Of a stretch of DNA of 64,000 nt, positions 1 through 9,186 are shown piece after piece. This DNA comes from Rugamonas sp. A1-17 (GTDB lineage: Bacteria; Pseudomonadota; Gammaproteobacteria; Burkholderiales; Burkholderiaceae_D), in NCBI GenBank assembly GCA_025548565.1, contig JAJLPB010000004.1, positions 248,001 through 312,000 of the forward strand, given 5' to 3'. The notes below the pieces were generated by a model. It saw only the letters and a program-made list of their open reading frames with translations. It had not been told where the DNA came from and ran no database searches. Every line of letters starts with the position of its first letter. Positions within the stretch are counted from its first letter, which is position 1. A program made the position numbers and the translations under genes.

Positions 1-528
1 AAGCAATACCTGGCCTCGCAGACCGAGTCCATCGAGGCGATGGACCAGCTGATCGCGTGGCTGCCGGCCCACATTCCGCCCGGTGAAGACACCGCCATCG
101 TGCACGGCGACTTCCGCCTCGACAACCTGCTGTTCCACCCGACCGAGCCGCGCATCCTGGCCGTGCTGGACTGGGAACTGTCGACGCTGGGCCACCCGTT
201 CGCCGACTTCTCCTACCACTGCATGAGCTGGCACATCGCGCCCGGCCAGTTCCGCGGCATCGCCGGGCTGGACCTGGCGGCGCTGGGCATCCCGTCGCAG
301 CAGGAATACATCGCCCGCTACGCCGGGCGCACCGGCAAGACCATCCGGCTGGAGGACTTCAACTTCTACCTGGCCTTCAACATGTTCCGCCTGGCCAGCA
401 TCATGCAAGGCATCATGAAGCGCCACGTGGACGGCACGGCGGCCAGCGCGCAGGCGCTGGAATCGGGCCGCATGGCCAGGCCGATGGCCGAGCTGGCCTG
501 GAGCTACGCCCGTGGCAAGCCGCTCTGA
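1..528 (+). CDS. Phosphotransferase (APH/choline-kinase fold), 3' part only
   Basis: The gene enters from the left edge, so its start and N-lobe are missing and about 175 residues remain. The kinase-like catalytic loop HGDFRLDN lies near fragment residues 35-42, and the metal-binding segment LDWELST follows about 20 residues later. Both are hallmarks of the aminoglycoside-phosphotransferase fold. The surrounding pattern (FADFSYHCMSWH, NFYLAFNMFRLASIMQG) resembles the ACAD10/ACAD11-associated phosphotransferases that sit beside acyl-CoA dehydrogenases and are thought to phosphorylate hydroxyacyl chains. That fits the acyl-CoA dehydrogenase pair a few kb away at 6605-8944. Substrate is inferred, not seen. 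Confidence 0.85.
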   Translation, partial: KQYLASQTESIEAMDQLIAWLPAHIPPGEDTAIVHGDFRLDNLLFHPTEPRILAVLDWELSTLGHPFADFSYHCMSWHIAPGQFRGIAGLDLAALGIPSQQEYIARYAGRTGKTIRLEDFNFYLAFNMFRLASIMQGIMKRHVDGTAASAQALESGRMARPMAELAWSYARGKPL

Positions 529-611
529 CGTGGACAAAATCGCTTTCTGAAACGGCGAGTCTCGGCTACTATCGTGCTGCCTGATGCCGCATCACCGCCG
601 AGGTCCACCAC

Positions 612-3600
612 GTGCCAGCACCGTCCCGCCGCCTGCCATCCATCCGTTCGCAGATCGCGCTGCTGGTGCTGGCGTGCGCGCTGCCGACCGTGATCGGCTT
701 CGGCGCCCTGGTGGCGCAGTTCTACCAGCGCGAGCGCGACACGCTGATGGAGGACACCGGCCAGGCGGCCCGCCTGGTGGCCGCCGCCATCGACCGCGAC
801 CTGCTGCAGGGCGAGAGCGCGGCGCGCGCGCTGGCCGGCTCGCCCAGCCTGCAAAGCGGCGACCTGAACGCGCTGCGCGGCCAGGCCGCCGCCCTGCTCG
901 GTCCGCAATTCCCGGCCGCCCAGTTCCTGCTCAGCGACGCTTCCGGCAAGATCGTGCTGCAGGTCGGCGCGCCGCTGCCGGCCGCGCTGGCCCCCACCGA
1001 CAACCGCCGCCGCCTGGCGCCGCTGTACGCGCACGACCGCGTGCAGCTGTCGCTGGTGGGCAGCGGCGCCGGCGCCCAGCTGGCGATCGACGTCCCGGTG
1101 CGGGTCGATCGCCAGCTGGCCTACGCGCTGACCGCGCTGCTCAAGCCGGAACGCCTGGCCAACATCCTGCGCGATGAAAACGTCGGCCGCCACCAGGCCA
1201 TGTCGCTGTTCGACAGCGAGGGCGTGATCGTGGTCCAGGCCGGCGCGCCGCGCCAGTTGCCGGGCGCGCCGGACGAGCCCGCGTTGCAGGCGCGGCTGCA
1301 GGCCAACGGCAACGCCCTGCTGGCCACGACGGCGGCCGACGGCACGCCGATCTTCCTCGCCTTCAGCCGCTCGCCGGTCAGCCGCGCCATCGTCGCCATC
1401 GCCACCCCGCAGGACCAGGCGCTGCACGAACTGCTGAAGGCCATCACCACCGTCTCGCTGACCATGGCGGCGGTGCTGCTGGCCGGCTTCTCGCTGGCCT
1501 GGTGGGTCGGCGGCCGCATCGCCGGCTCGGTGCGCGCACTGGTCGGCCCGGCCCAGGCGCTGGCCGCGGGCAGGCCCTTCACGCTGGGCGCGGCCACCTT
1601 CCGCGAGGCCGACGAGGTCGGCCAGGCCTACCGCGCGCTGGAGGTCGACCTGCGCCGCAACCAGGCCCAGCTCGAACAGCTGGTGGCCGAGCGCACCGCC
1701 CAGCTGGAGAAAAGCCGGGCCCAGCTTGAAACCCTGTACGCCACCGCGCCGGTCGGCCTGAGCTACGTCGACAGCCAGCTGCGCTTCGTGCGCCTGAACG
1801 ATTACCTGGCCGCCCTCAACGACCAGCCGGTCAGCGCCCACCTGGGCCGCCACGTCGGCGAGATGATCCCGGACGACACCGTGCGGCGCGGCGTGCTGGC
1901 CGACTACCGCACCGTGCTCGACAGCGGCCGTCCGCTGACCGGCCTGCAGCGCTCCGGCTATCCGGCCGCCTCGCCCGACCAGTTGTGCCATTGGGTGCTG
2001 AGCTACTACCCGCAGTTCGGCACCGACGGCCGCATCGCCGGCATCACCGCGCTGCTGGTGGACGTCAGCGAGCTGAAACGGACGGAGGCCGAGCTGCGCC
2101 GGTCGCGCCAGTTGATGAGCTCGGTGCTGGAGAACATCCCGGCGATGATCTTCCTCAAGCGCGCCGCCGACCTGCGCTACGACATGTTCAACCGCTACGG
2201 CGCCCAGCTGCTCGGGCGCGCCGGCGGCGAGGACTTCCTCGGCAAGAACGACTACGACTTCGTTCCGGCCGCCCAGGCCGACAGTTTCGCCGAGGCCGAC
2301 CGCCAGGTGCTGGCCGCGCCGCCCGGCGAGGTGATCGAGATCGCCGAGGAGCCGGTCACCGGCCCCGACGGCCGCACCCGCTACCTGACCACCCGCAAGG
2401 TGGCGCTGCGCGACGAGCACGGCGCACCCACCCACGTGCTCGGCATTTCGATCGACATCACCGACCGCAAGGATGCCAAGGAAGCGCTGCGCGCCACGGT
2501 GGCCAAGCTGGCGCAAAGCGAGCACTTCGTGCGCACCGTGGCCGACAACCTGCCCGGCATGGTGGCGTACTGGGACGCCGGCCTGCGCTGCCGCTTCGCC
2601 AACCGCTACTTCCTCGACTGGCACGGCCGCGACAGCGAGCAACTGCTCGACGCCCTGATGCCCGAGGTGATGGGCGCGGCCGACTACGCGGTGTGCGCGC
2701 CCTACGTGCAGGGCGCGCTGGCCGGCCAGCCGCAGGCGTTCGCCGACCGGCTGCGCTGGCCATCGGGCGAGGTCAGCCACACCTGGGTCAACTACATCCC
2801 GGACATCGACGAGCGCGGCGCCGTGCGCGGCTTCTTCGTGCTGGTGTCCGACGTCACCGAGCTCAAGGAAACCGAGCTGCACCTGCAGGAACTGAACGAG
2901 GAACTGATGCTGGCGCGCGACCGCGCCGAGGCCGCCAGCCGGGCCAAGAGCGAGTTCCTGGCCAATATGAGCCACGAGATCCGCACGCCGATGAACGCCA
3001 TCATCGGCCTGGCCCGCCTGCTGGAGCAAGCGCCGCTGGCGCCGCGCGAGCGCGAGCAGCTGGACAAGATCCAGCTGGCCACGCAATCGCTGCTGGGCCT
3101 GGTCAACGACGTGCTGGACTACTCGCGCATCGACGCCGGGCAGCTGGTGCTCGAGCACGCCACCTTCAGCCTGGAGCGCATCCTCGACAGCGTCAGCGTG
3201 CTGGTAAGCGGCGACGCCGGCGACAAGGGTGTCGAACTGGTCTACGACATCGACCCGCGCCTGCCGGCCGAGCTGGCGGGCGACCCGATGCGGCTGGAGC
3301 AGGTGCTGCTCAACCTGATCGGCAACGCCGTCAAGTTCACCGAACGCGGCGAGGTGGTGCTGCAGGTGCGGCCGGCGGCCGGCGCCGACCTGACTGGCCG
3401 CCACGCCATCCTGCTGGAGTTCCGCGTGCGCGACACCGGCATCGGCATCCCGGCCGCGCAGCAGGCCCGCATCTTCGACGCCTTCTCGCAGGCCGACGGC
3501 AGCAGCAGCCGGCAGTTCGGCGGCGCCGGCCTGGGGCTGGCGATCTGCCGCCAGCTGGCCGACATGATGGGCGGCGCCATCAGCGTCAGCAGCGAGGCGG

Positions 3601-5210
3601 GCGGCGGCTCGGAGTTCCTGTTCAGCTGCCCGTTCGAGTGCAACGCGCCGCTTGCCGCGCCGGCGCCGCCGCCCGCCGCGGCCGGCCTGACGCTGCTCAT
3701 CGTCGACGACAACGCCAGCGCGCGCGAAGCGCTGCGTCTGGCCTGCAACCACCTGGGCTGGGCCGCCAGCTGCGCCGCCGGCGCCGGCGCCGCGCTGGCC
3801 ATGCTGCGGGAGCGCCGGCGCCGGCCCTACGACCTGATGTTGCTCGACTGCGAGATGCCGGACGGCGACGCCGCCACCGTGCTGGCCCTGCTACGGGCCG
3901 GCACGGCGCCGCCGCCGGTGCTGCTGATGGCGCCTGAACACCTCGCCGCCGGCCAGGCCGCGCTGACGGACGGCCTGGGCGTGGCCGGCGTGCTGTCCAA
4001 GCCGGTGCTGCCGGCGCGCCTGCTGGAACGGGTGGCGGGCTTGTTCGCCGGCGGCCTCGGCACGGCGCCGTCCGTCCCGCACGGCCAGCTGGACGGACAG
4101 CTGAACGGCATGCGCATCCTGCTGGTCGAAGACAACGAGATCAACCAGGAGGTGGCGCAATTGATGCTGCTGCACGCCGGCGCCACGGTCGAGACGGTGG
4201 CCAACGGCCAGCTGGCGGTCGACCTGCTGCGCGCCGACCCGCGGCGCTGCGACCTGGTGTTGATGGATGTGCAGATGCCGGTGCTCAACGGCTACGACGC
4301 CACGGCCGCGATCCGCGCGGCCGGCGGCCCGCTGGCGCGCCTGCCCGTCGTCGCCATGACCGCCAACGTGATGGAGGACGACCGCCGCCGCGCCGACCAG
4401 GCCGGCATGAACGCGCACGTGGCCAAGCCGATCGACGTGGCGGAAATGGTCGCCGTGCTGACCCGGCTGGTGCCCCGCCCGGCCGCAGCGCCAGCGCCTT
4501 CCACGCCCGCCGCGATGGCGCCCGTTGCGCCGGACGCCATGGCGGGCGCGATGCCGGTCGCCGTGCCGTCCTCCGTCCCGGACGCCATGCCGGCCGCCGG
4601 CCGCGCAAGCGCCCCGGCCAGCCTGGCCGCGCTGCCCGGTGTCGACACCGGCGCCGCGCTGGCCCGGCTGGGTGGCAACAGCGAGGCCCTGGTGGCGCTG
4701 TTCAAGCGCTTCGAACAAACGCAGGGCGGCACCGTGACCGAAGTCCGGGCGCAACTGGCGGACGGCCACCGCCAGCAGGCCGCGCAAAGCCTGCACCGCC
4801 TGCGCGGCGTGGCCGCCAACCTGGGCGCGACCCAGGTCGCCGGCCTGACCGCCGAAGCCGAGGCCATCCTGCACCGCGACCACGCCGACCCGGCCGCGCT
4901 GGACGCCGCGCTGGCCTTGCTGGACCAGGCCCTGCAACAACTGGCGGCCAACACCCGCCAATTGTCAGTCTCAACAGACTCGCTTCCCCCGGGCAACCCG
5001 ATCGCGCACGACTTGCCGCAAAAGCTGGCGGAGTTACATAGTTTGCTTCAGAATAACAACTTGAAAGCCTTGGACGTGCTCCGTCAGCTACGCCCCGCGC
5101 TGGCGAACGCAGGCGGATGGGGTGCGTTGACGGAAGCGGTCGAGACGCTCGATTTCACCGCCGCACAAGCCATCGTGGAGGATATGTTGCATCGAAAGGA
5201 CAGTGCATGA
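612..5210 (+). CDS. Hybrid sensor histidine kinase (dCache-like, HAMP, 3 PAS, HisKA, HATPase, 2 REC, Hpt)
   Basis: A 1532-residue inner-membrane hybrid kinase. I chose the GTG at 612, just after a GAGG and immediately before the hydrophobic N-terminus. Transmembrane segments lie at about 16-38 and 278-300 and enclose a roughly 240-residue periplasmic sensor. A HAMP/coiled-coil segment and three PAS domains (about 365-490, 500-625, 635-755) follow. The phosphoacceptor is His788 (SHEIRTPMN), followed by an ATPase domain. There are two receivers with Asp1079 (LLDCEMP) and Asp1219 (LMDVQMP), then an Ala/Pro linker and an Hpt domain with His1395 (LHRLRG). It carries a complete internal phosphorelay. 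Its stop overlaps the start of the next gene by four bases, so the REC-GGDEF protein is its likely partner. Confidence 0.95.
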   Translation: MPAPSRRLPSIRSQIALLVLACALPTVIGFGALVAQFYQRERDTLMEDTGQAARLVAAAIDRDLLQGESAARALAGSPSLQSGDLNALRGQAAALLGPQFPAAQFLLSDASGKIVLQVGAPLPAALAPTDNRRRLAPLYAHDRVQLSLVGSGAGAQLAIDVPVRVDRQLAYALTALLKPERLANILRDENVGRHQAMSLFDSEGVIVVQAGAPRQLPGAPDEPALQARLQANGNALLATTAADGTPIFLAFSRSPVSRAIVAIATPQDQALHELLKAITTVSLTMAAVLLAGFSLAWWVGGRIAGSVRALVGPAQALAAGRPFTLGAATFREADEVGQAYRALEVDLRRNQAQLEQLVAERTAQLEKSRAQLETLYATAPVGLSYVDSQLRFVRLNDYLAALNDQPVSAHLGRHVGEMIPDDTVRRGVLADYRTVLDSGRPLTGLQRSGYPAASPDQLCHWVLSYYPQFGTDGRIAGITALLVDVSELKRTEAELRRSRQLMSSVLENIPAMIFLKRAADLRYDMFNRYGAQLLGRAGGEDFLGKNDYDFVPAAQADSFAEADRQVLAAPPGEVIEIAEEPVTGPDGRTRYLTTRKVALRDEHGAPTHVLGISIDITDRKDAKEALRATVAKLAQSEHFVRTVADNLPGMVAYWDAGLRCRFANRYFLDWHGRDSEQLLDALMPEVMGAADYAVCAPYVQGALAGQPQAFADRLRWPSGEVSHTWVNYIPDIDERGAVRGFFVLVSDVTELKETELHLQELNEELMLARDRAEAASRAKSEFLANMSHEIRTPMNAIIGLARLLEQAPLAPREREQLDKIQLATQSLLGLVNDVLDYSRIDAGQLVLEHATFSLERILDSVSVLVSGDAGDKGVELVYDIDPRLPAELAGDPMRLEQVLLNLIGNAVKFTERGEVVLQVRPAAGADLTGRHAILLEFRVRDTGIGIPAAQQARIFDAFSQADGSSSRQFGGAGLGLAICRQLADMMGGAISVSSEAGGGSEFLFSCPFECNAPLAAPAPPPAAAGLTLLIVDDNASAREALRLACNHLGWAASCAAGAGAALAMLRERRRRPYDLMLLDCEMPDGDAATVLALLRAGTAPPPVLLMAPEHLAAGQAALTDGLGVAGVLSKPVLPARLLERVAGLFAGGLGTAPSVPHGQLDGQLNGMRILLVEDNEINQEVAQLMLLHAGATVETVANGQLAVDLLRADPRRCDLVLMDVQMPVLNGYDATAAIRAAGGPLARLPVVAMTANVMEDDRRRADQAGMNAHVAKPIDVAEMVAVLTRLVPRPAAAPAPSTPAAMAPVAPDAMAGAMPVAVPSSVPDAMPAAGRASAPASLAALPGVDTGAALARLGGNSEALVALFKRFEQTQGGTVTEVRAQLADGHRQQAAQSLHRLRGVAANLGATQVAGLTAEAEAILHRDHADPAALDAALALLDQALQQLAANTRQLSVSTDSLPPGNPIAHDLPQKLAELHSLLQNNNLKALDVLRQLRPALANAGGWGALTEAVETLDFTAAQAIVEDMLHRKDSA

Positions 5211-6145
5211 CTTGGACCAACCTGGCCAGGAACGGACGGATACTCGTGGTCGACGACGCCATGGAGAACATCCAGATCCTGCATCACGCGCTGCGCGACG
5301 AGCACGAGGTGCTGTTCGCGCTGGACGGTGAAAAGGCGCTGGAACTGGCGCAGGAACAGCAGCCCGACCTGATCCTGCTGGACGCCGTCATGCCTGGCAT
5401 GGACGGCTACGCGGTGTGCGCGGCGCTGCGCAACTCGCCCCGCCTGCAGGACATCCCGGTCATCTTCGTCACCGCGCTCAACCAGCCGGAGGACGAGACC
5501 CGCGCGCTGGAGGCCGGCGCGGTCGACTTCATCAGCAAGCCCTTCAACGTGGCCGTGGTGCGCGCGCGCGTGCGCAGCCAGCTGACCATCAAGCGCCAGG
5601 CCGACGCCATGCGCGAACTGAGCATGACCGACGGCCTGACCGGCGTGGCCAACCGCCGCAGCTTCAACGACACCCTCGACGCCGAATGGCGGCGCTGCTC
5701 GCGCGCCGGCCTGCCGCTGTCGGTGATCATGATCGACGTCGACCACTTCAAGCTCTACAACGATCACTACGGCCACCAGGCCGGCGACCTGTGCCTGCAG
5801 CAGGTCAGCCTGGCGATGGCGCGCTGCGCCTCGCGGCCGCAGGACCTGCTGGCCCGCTACGGCGGCGAGGAATTCATCCTGCTGCTGCCGCAGGAGCCGG
5901 CGCTGGGCGCCGAGGTGGTGGCGCGCCGCATCCTCGAAGAAGTGCGCGCGCTGGCCATCCCGCACGCGGCCGCGCCGACCGCGCCGTACGTGTCGGTCAG
6001 CCTGGGCGTGTGCACGGCGCTGCCGCCGCTCGACAGCGTCGACAGCGACGCCCTGATCCGCATGGCCGACAGCCAGCTGTACCGCGCCAAGCAGGACGGC
6101 CGCGACCGCTATTACAAGGCCGAGATCGGCGGCAGCGCCGCCTGA
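5207..6145 (+). CDS. Response regulator with GGDEF diguanylate cyclase output
   Basis: A 312-residue REC-GGDEF protein that makes cyclic di-GMP. I chose the ATG at 5207 because it forms an ATGA overlap with the upstream kinase stop and has GAAAGGA six bases before it. The receiver (about 8-125) has VVDD, phosphoacceptor Asp59 (LLDAVMPGMDG) and the conserved Lys in SKPF. The cyclase domain (about 150-310) carries an intact GGEEF signature at 219-223 and a product-inhibition I-site, RPQD, five residues before it. Catalysis and feedback control should therefore both work. Coupling to the hybrid kinase suggests that kinase controls c-di-GMP synthesis; this is inference from overlap. Confidence 0.95.
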   Translation: MTWTNLARNGRILVVDDAMENIQILHHALRDEHEVLFALDGEKALELAQEQQPDLILLDAVMPGMDGYAVCAALRNSPRLQDIPVIFVTALNQPEDETRALEAGAVDFISKPFNVAVVRARVRSQLTIKRQADAMRELSMTDGLTGVANRRSFNDTLDAEWRRCSRAGLPLSVIMIDVDHFKLYNDHYGHQAGDLCLQQVSLAMARCASRPQDLLARYGGEEFILLLPQEPALGAEVVARRILEEVRALAIPHAAAPTAPYVSVSLGVCTALPPLDSVDSDALIRMADSQLYRAKQDGRDRYYKAEIGGSAA

Positions 6146-6152
6146 CGCGGGC

Positions 6153-6605
6153 TCAGTAGCGCCGCATCACGAACTCGGCGACGCAGACCGGCTTGTCGCC
6201 GCCCTCCCGTTCGATCACCACCCCCCACAGGATTTGCGCGCCGCCGGCGATGTCGTCGATGGCGGCGATGGTCAGCCGCGCCCGCACCCGGCTGCCGACC
6301 GGCACCGGGGCCGGAAAGCGCACCTTGTTCAGGCCGTAGTTCAGGCCCATCGTCATGTCCACCATGTGCAGCGCGTTCACCAGCAGCGCCGGCAGCAGCG
6401 CCAGCGTCAGGAAGCCGTGCGCCACCGTCGCGCCGTACGGCGACTCGCGCGCGGCACGCTCGGCGTCGGTGTGGATCCACTGGTGGTCGCCGGTGGCGTC
6501 GGCGAACAGGTCGATGCGGGCCTGGGTGATCTCCACCCAGTCCGACACCGCCACCTCATTGCCGATCTCGGCCTTCATGGCCGCCAGGTTGGCGAAGCTG
6601 CGCAT
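6153..6605 (-). CDS. MaoC-like (R)-hydratase
   Basis: A 150-residue single hot-dog protein that would hydrate or dehydrate acyl-CoA. The MaoC signature is visible as FADATGDHQWIHTDAERA, with the catalytic Asp and His of the family's GD-x-NPIHTD motif. The ATG at 6605 shares its first base with the TGA of the upstream acyl-CoA dehydrogenase (TGATG), so the genes are translationally coupled. A longer in-frame extension upstream is antisense noise. It is the last gene of a three-gene unit with two dehydrogenases and gives the next step after dehydrogenation. Its stop lies only seven bases from the convergent cyclase gene. Confidence 0.9.
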   Translation of the reverse strand: MRSFANLAAMKAEIGNEVAVSDWVEITQARIDLFADATGDHQWIHTDAERAARESPYGATVAHGFLTLALLPALLVNALHMVDMTMGLNYGLNKVRFPAPVPVGSRVRARLTIAAIDDIAGGAQILWGVVIEREGGDKPVCVAEFVMRRY

Positions 6606-7744
6606 CAGCTGTGCTGCTGGAAGCCGCGCTGGGCGATGAAGCGCTCCAGGTGGTGGTCGACGTCGCCCAGGGTCAGCTCGATCATGGCCATGCGCTTGAA
6701 GTGGTGCGCGGCCGGCAGCTCGTCGGTCACGCCCATGCCGCCGTGCAGCTGCACCGCCTGCTGGCCGATAAACCTGGACGCCTGCCCCACCCGCGCCTTG
6801 GCCGCCGACACCACGCGCCGGCGCTCCTCGGTATCGCCGCAGGACATGCGGGCCGCGGCCAGCATCGCCATCGAACGGGCCTGCTCCAGGTGGATGTACA
6901 TGTCGGCCATGCGGTGCTGCAGCGCCTGAAAGCCGCCGATCGGCGTGCCGAACTGCTTGCGCGTTTTGACGTACTCCAGCGTGGCGGCGAACAGCGCGTC
7001 CATCGCGCCCACCGCCTCCGCGCACAGCAGGCTGGCGCCGTAGTCGGCCGCCTCGTCCAGCATGTCCCAGCCGCCGCCCAGCTTGCCCAGCAGCGCCGAG
7101 GCCGGCACCGCCACATGGCTGAACTGCGCGGTGGCGGCGCGCTGGCCGTCGATGGTGCGGTAGTCGCGCACGGTCACGCCCGGCGTGTGGGCCGGCACCA
7201 CGAACAGGCTGATGCCGTTGGTGTCGCGCTGGGCGCCGGCGCTGCGGGCCGACACGATCAGCGCGCCGGCCTGGGCGCCGTGGATCACCACGGTCTTGGT
7301 GCCGTCGATGCGGTAACCCTCGCCGTTGATGCTGGCGATGGTCTTGATGTCCGACAGCTCATGGCGCGCATGCTTCTCGCCCAGCGCGCAGGCCAGTTTC
7401 AGTTCGCCGCTGGCGACTTCTTCCAGCAGGCGGTGCTGGTTGCCGGCCAGCTTGAGGAATTGCGCGCCCCACACGGTGGCGAAATATGGCTCGACCACCA
7501 GGCCGCGGCCGATCTCCTGCATCACCACCCACAGGTCGACCGCGCTGCCGTTGAAGCCGCCCTGCTCTTCCGGCACCGGCAGCGCCGTCATGCCAAGTTC
7601 CACCAGCGTGTTCCAGGCCACGTCCGAGACGCCGCTCTGCGAATGCACGATGCGATGGCGCACGTCGAAGCCGTAGTCCTTGTCGATCCAGCGGCGCAGG
7701 GCGTCGGCGAACTGCTGCTGTTCTTCTTTCAAATTAAAATCCAT
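6605..7744 (-). CDS. Acyl-CoA dehydrogenase, smaller subunit type
   Basis: A 379-residue acyl-CoA dehydrogenase. It has the N-terminal helical domain (DFNLKEEQQQFADALRRW), a middle beta domain and a C-terminal four-helix region with TRKQFGTPIGGFQALQHR and QLHGGMGVTDELPAAHHFKR. This arrangement matches the FadE-type or PimD-type partner of a heteromeric dehydrogenase. The neighbouring 396-residue paralogue ends nine bases upstream, which supports an alpha2-beta2 enzyme as known for FadE26/27-like pairs. Which acyl chain is used (fatty, dicarboxylic or sterol-derived) cannot be read from sequence. FAD is the expected cofactor, and electrons would go to ETF. Confidence 0.92.
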   Translation of the reverse strand: MDFNLKEEQQQFADALRRWIDKDYGFDVRHRIVHSQSGVSDVAWNTLVELGMTALPVPEEQGGFNGSAVDLWVVMQEIGRGLVVEPYFATVWGAQFLKLAGNQHRLLEEVASGELKLACALGEKHARHELSDIKTIASINGEGYRIDGTKTVVIHGAQAGALIVSARSAGAQRDTNGISLFVVPAHTPGVTVRDYRTIDGQRAATAQFSHVAVPASALLGKLGGGWDMLDEAADYGASLLCAEAVGAMDALFAATLEYVKTRKQFGTPIGGFQALQHRMADMYIHLEQARSMAMLAAARMSCGDTEERRRVVSAAKARVGQASRFIGQQAVQLHGGMGVTDELPAAHHFKRMAMIELTLGDVDHHLERFIAQRGFQQHS

Positions 7745-7753
7745 CGCTGCCTC

Positions 7754-8944
7754 TCACAGTCCCAGGATCATCTGGGTGATGATGTTTTTCTGAATCTCGT
7801 TCGAGCCGCCGTAGATCGACGTCTTGCGGAAATTGAAGTAGTAGCCGGCCAGCGGCGCGGCGGCGTCGTCGCCGGTCACCGCGTGGTCGGCCTTGCCCTC
7901 GAGGTAGTCGGTGTCGAACGGCAGCGCGTCCGGGCCCAGCGCCTCGACCATCAGCTCGGTGAGCAGTTGCTGGATCTCCGAGCCACGCACCTTCAGCAGC
8001 GAGGCCTCCGGGCCGGGCGCGTGCGACTCGCGCGTGATCACGCGCAGCACCGTGGTTTCCAGCGCCATCAGTTCGATTTCCAGGCTGGCCACCTTGGCGG
8101 CGTAGACCGGATCCTGCAGCAACGGCTTGCCGTGCTTGTAGTGTTCGGAGGCGATCTTCTTCAGGAACAGCAGCTCGCGCTTGGAGCGGCCCACCGCCGC
8201 GATGCCGGTGCGCTCGTGGCCCAGCAGGTACTTGGCATAGGTCCAGCCCTTGTTCTCCTGGCCGATCAGGTTCTGCGCCGGCACCTTGACGTTGTCGAAG
8301 AAGACCTCGTTCACCTCGTGGTCCTCGTCCAGCATGATGATGGGGCGCACGGTGATGCCCGGCGTCTTCATGTCGATCAGCAGGAAGGAGATGCCCTCCT
8401 GCTTGCGCACGGTGGTGTCGGTGCGCACCAGGCAGAAGATCATGTCGGCGTGCTGGGCCAGCGTGGTCCAGGTCTTCTGGCCGTTGACGATGTAGTGGTC
8501 GCCGGAACGTTCGGCGGTGGTCTTGAGGGAGGCAAGGTCGGAGCCCGAGCCCGGTTCGGAGTAACCCTGGCACCACCAATCCTCGCAGCTGAGGATGCGC
8601 GGCAAATAGTGGGCCTTCTGCGCTTCGTTACCGAAGGCCATGATGACCGGCGCCACCATGTTGACGCCGAACGGCAGGATGGGCGGCGTGCCGGCGCGGG
8701 CGCACTCCTCTTCCCAGATATGGCGCTGGGTGGCGCTCCAGCCCGGACCGCCGTGCTCGACCGGCCAGGCCGGCGCGGCCCAGCCCTGCTTCGCGACGAT
8801 CTGATGCCAGCGCACATAATCCTGGCGGCTCAGGCGCAGATGGTTGCGGACCTTCTTCTGCAGATCGCCCGGCAGGTTAGCGTCGAGAAAAGCGCGCGCC
8901 GCGTCGCGGAACGCCAGATCCGCCGCCGTGTAGTTCAAATCCAT
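7754..8944 (-). CDS. Acyl-CoA dehydrogenase, larger subunit type
   Basis: A 396-residue first gene of the dehydrogenase-dehydrogenase-MaoC unit. FAD and substrate-binding signatures are clear: QGYSEPGSGSDLASLKT in the middle domain and IYGGSNEIQKNIITQMILG at the C-terminus. At the position where medium-chain enzymes have the catalytic Glu (Y-E-G-T), this protein has Y-G-G-S, as is common in two-subunit dehydrogenases. That agrees with function as a heteromer with the next gene. A TACAAT -10-like hexamer and an ACGATCGT palindrome lie 37-57 bases before the start. The reaction is alpha-beta dehydrogenation of an acyl-CoA; the substrate is unknown. Confidence 0.93.
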   Translation of the reverse strand: MDLNYTAADLAFRDAARAFLDANLPGDLQKKVRNHLRLSRQDYVRWHQIVAKQGWAAPAWPVEHGGPGWSATQRHIWEEECARAGTPPILPFGVNMVAPVIMAFGNEAQKAHYLPRILSCEDWWCQGYSEPGSGSDLASLKTTAERSGDHYIVNGQKTWTTLAQHADMIFCLVRTDTTVRKQEGISFLLIDMKTPGITVRPIIMLDEDHEVNEVFFDNVKVPAQNLIGQENKGWTYAKYLLGHERTGIAAVGRSKRELLFLKKIASEHYKHGKPLLQDPVYAAKVASLEIELMALETTVLRVITRESHAPGPEASLLKVRGSEIQQLLTELMVEALGPDALPFDTDYLEGKADHAVTGDDAAAPLAGYYFNFRKTSIYGGSNEIQKNIITQMILGL

Positions 8945-8980
8945 GCTGTCTCCGTATTCTTATGACCCCGCTAAAAAAGC

Positions 8981-9001
8981 ACGATCGTTCAAATAATTGT
9001 A
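8981..9001 (-). promoter_or_regulatory. Possible promoter and TetR-like operator of the acyl-CoA dehydrogenase unit
   Basis: On the minus strand a -10-like TACAAT (9001-8996) is followed by the perfect 8-bp palindrome ACGATCGT (8988-8981), which would fall at about +1 to +8. Palindromes of this kind are typical TetR-family operators and often control beta-oxidation genes. No good -35 is visible at the expected spacing, so this is a candidate only. Confidence 0.35.
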
Positions 9002-9080
9002 CCCGATAACCCGCCACGCATTGTGGCATTTTTAAAGGGCGACAGAATGGCCAGCTTTGTCCATTTTTTACCAAACAAAA

Positions 9081-9170
9081 TTGGGGTCAAGTCTGGCATT
9101 CGGACACGGCCTCTGCCGTAGCGGCGCCGCTACGGCAGAGGCCGTGTCCGAATGCCAGACTTGACCCCAA
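9081..9170. repeat. Perfect 90-bp palindrome (2 x 45 bp, no spacer)
   Basis: Bases 9081-9125 are exactly the reverse complement of 9126-9170, with the centre at GCGGC/GCCGC. Allowing one extra T on the right arm, the pairing continues to about 9076-9176. It fills most of the gap between the start of the dehydrogenase unit (8944) and the stop of the GH16 gene (9187). It contains GGGGTCAAG/CTTGACCCC ends and a GTAG near the centre, features that recall REP/RAYT-type dispersed palindromes. In the transcript it would fold into one very long hairpin and could also end GH16 transcription. No transposase is next to it. Confidence 0.9.
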
Positions 9171-9186
9171 ATTTTGATGCGGAAAT

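Noticed and set aside
504..3752. A 1082-codon open frame on the minus strand opposite the hybrid kinase
   Set aside because: Its composition (Ala, Arg, Gly, Gln, His rich) is what GC3-biased DNA gives on the opposite strand, and it covers conserved kinase and receiver motifs on the plus strand. Similar long antisense frames opposite other genes were treated the same way.
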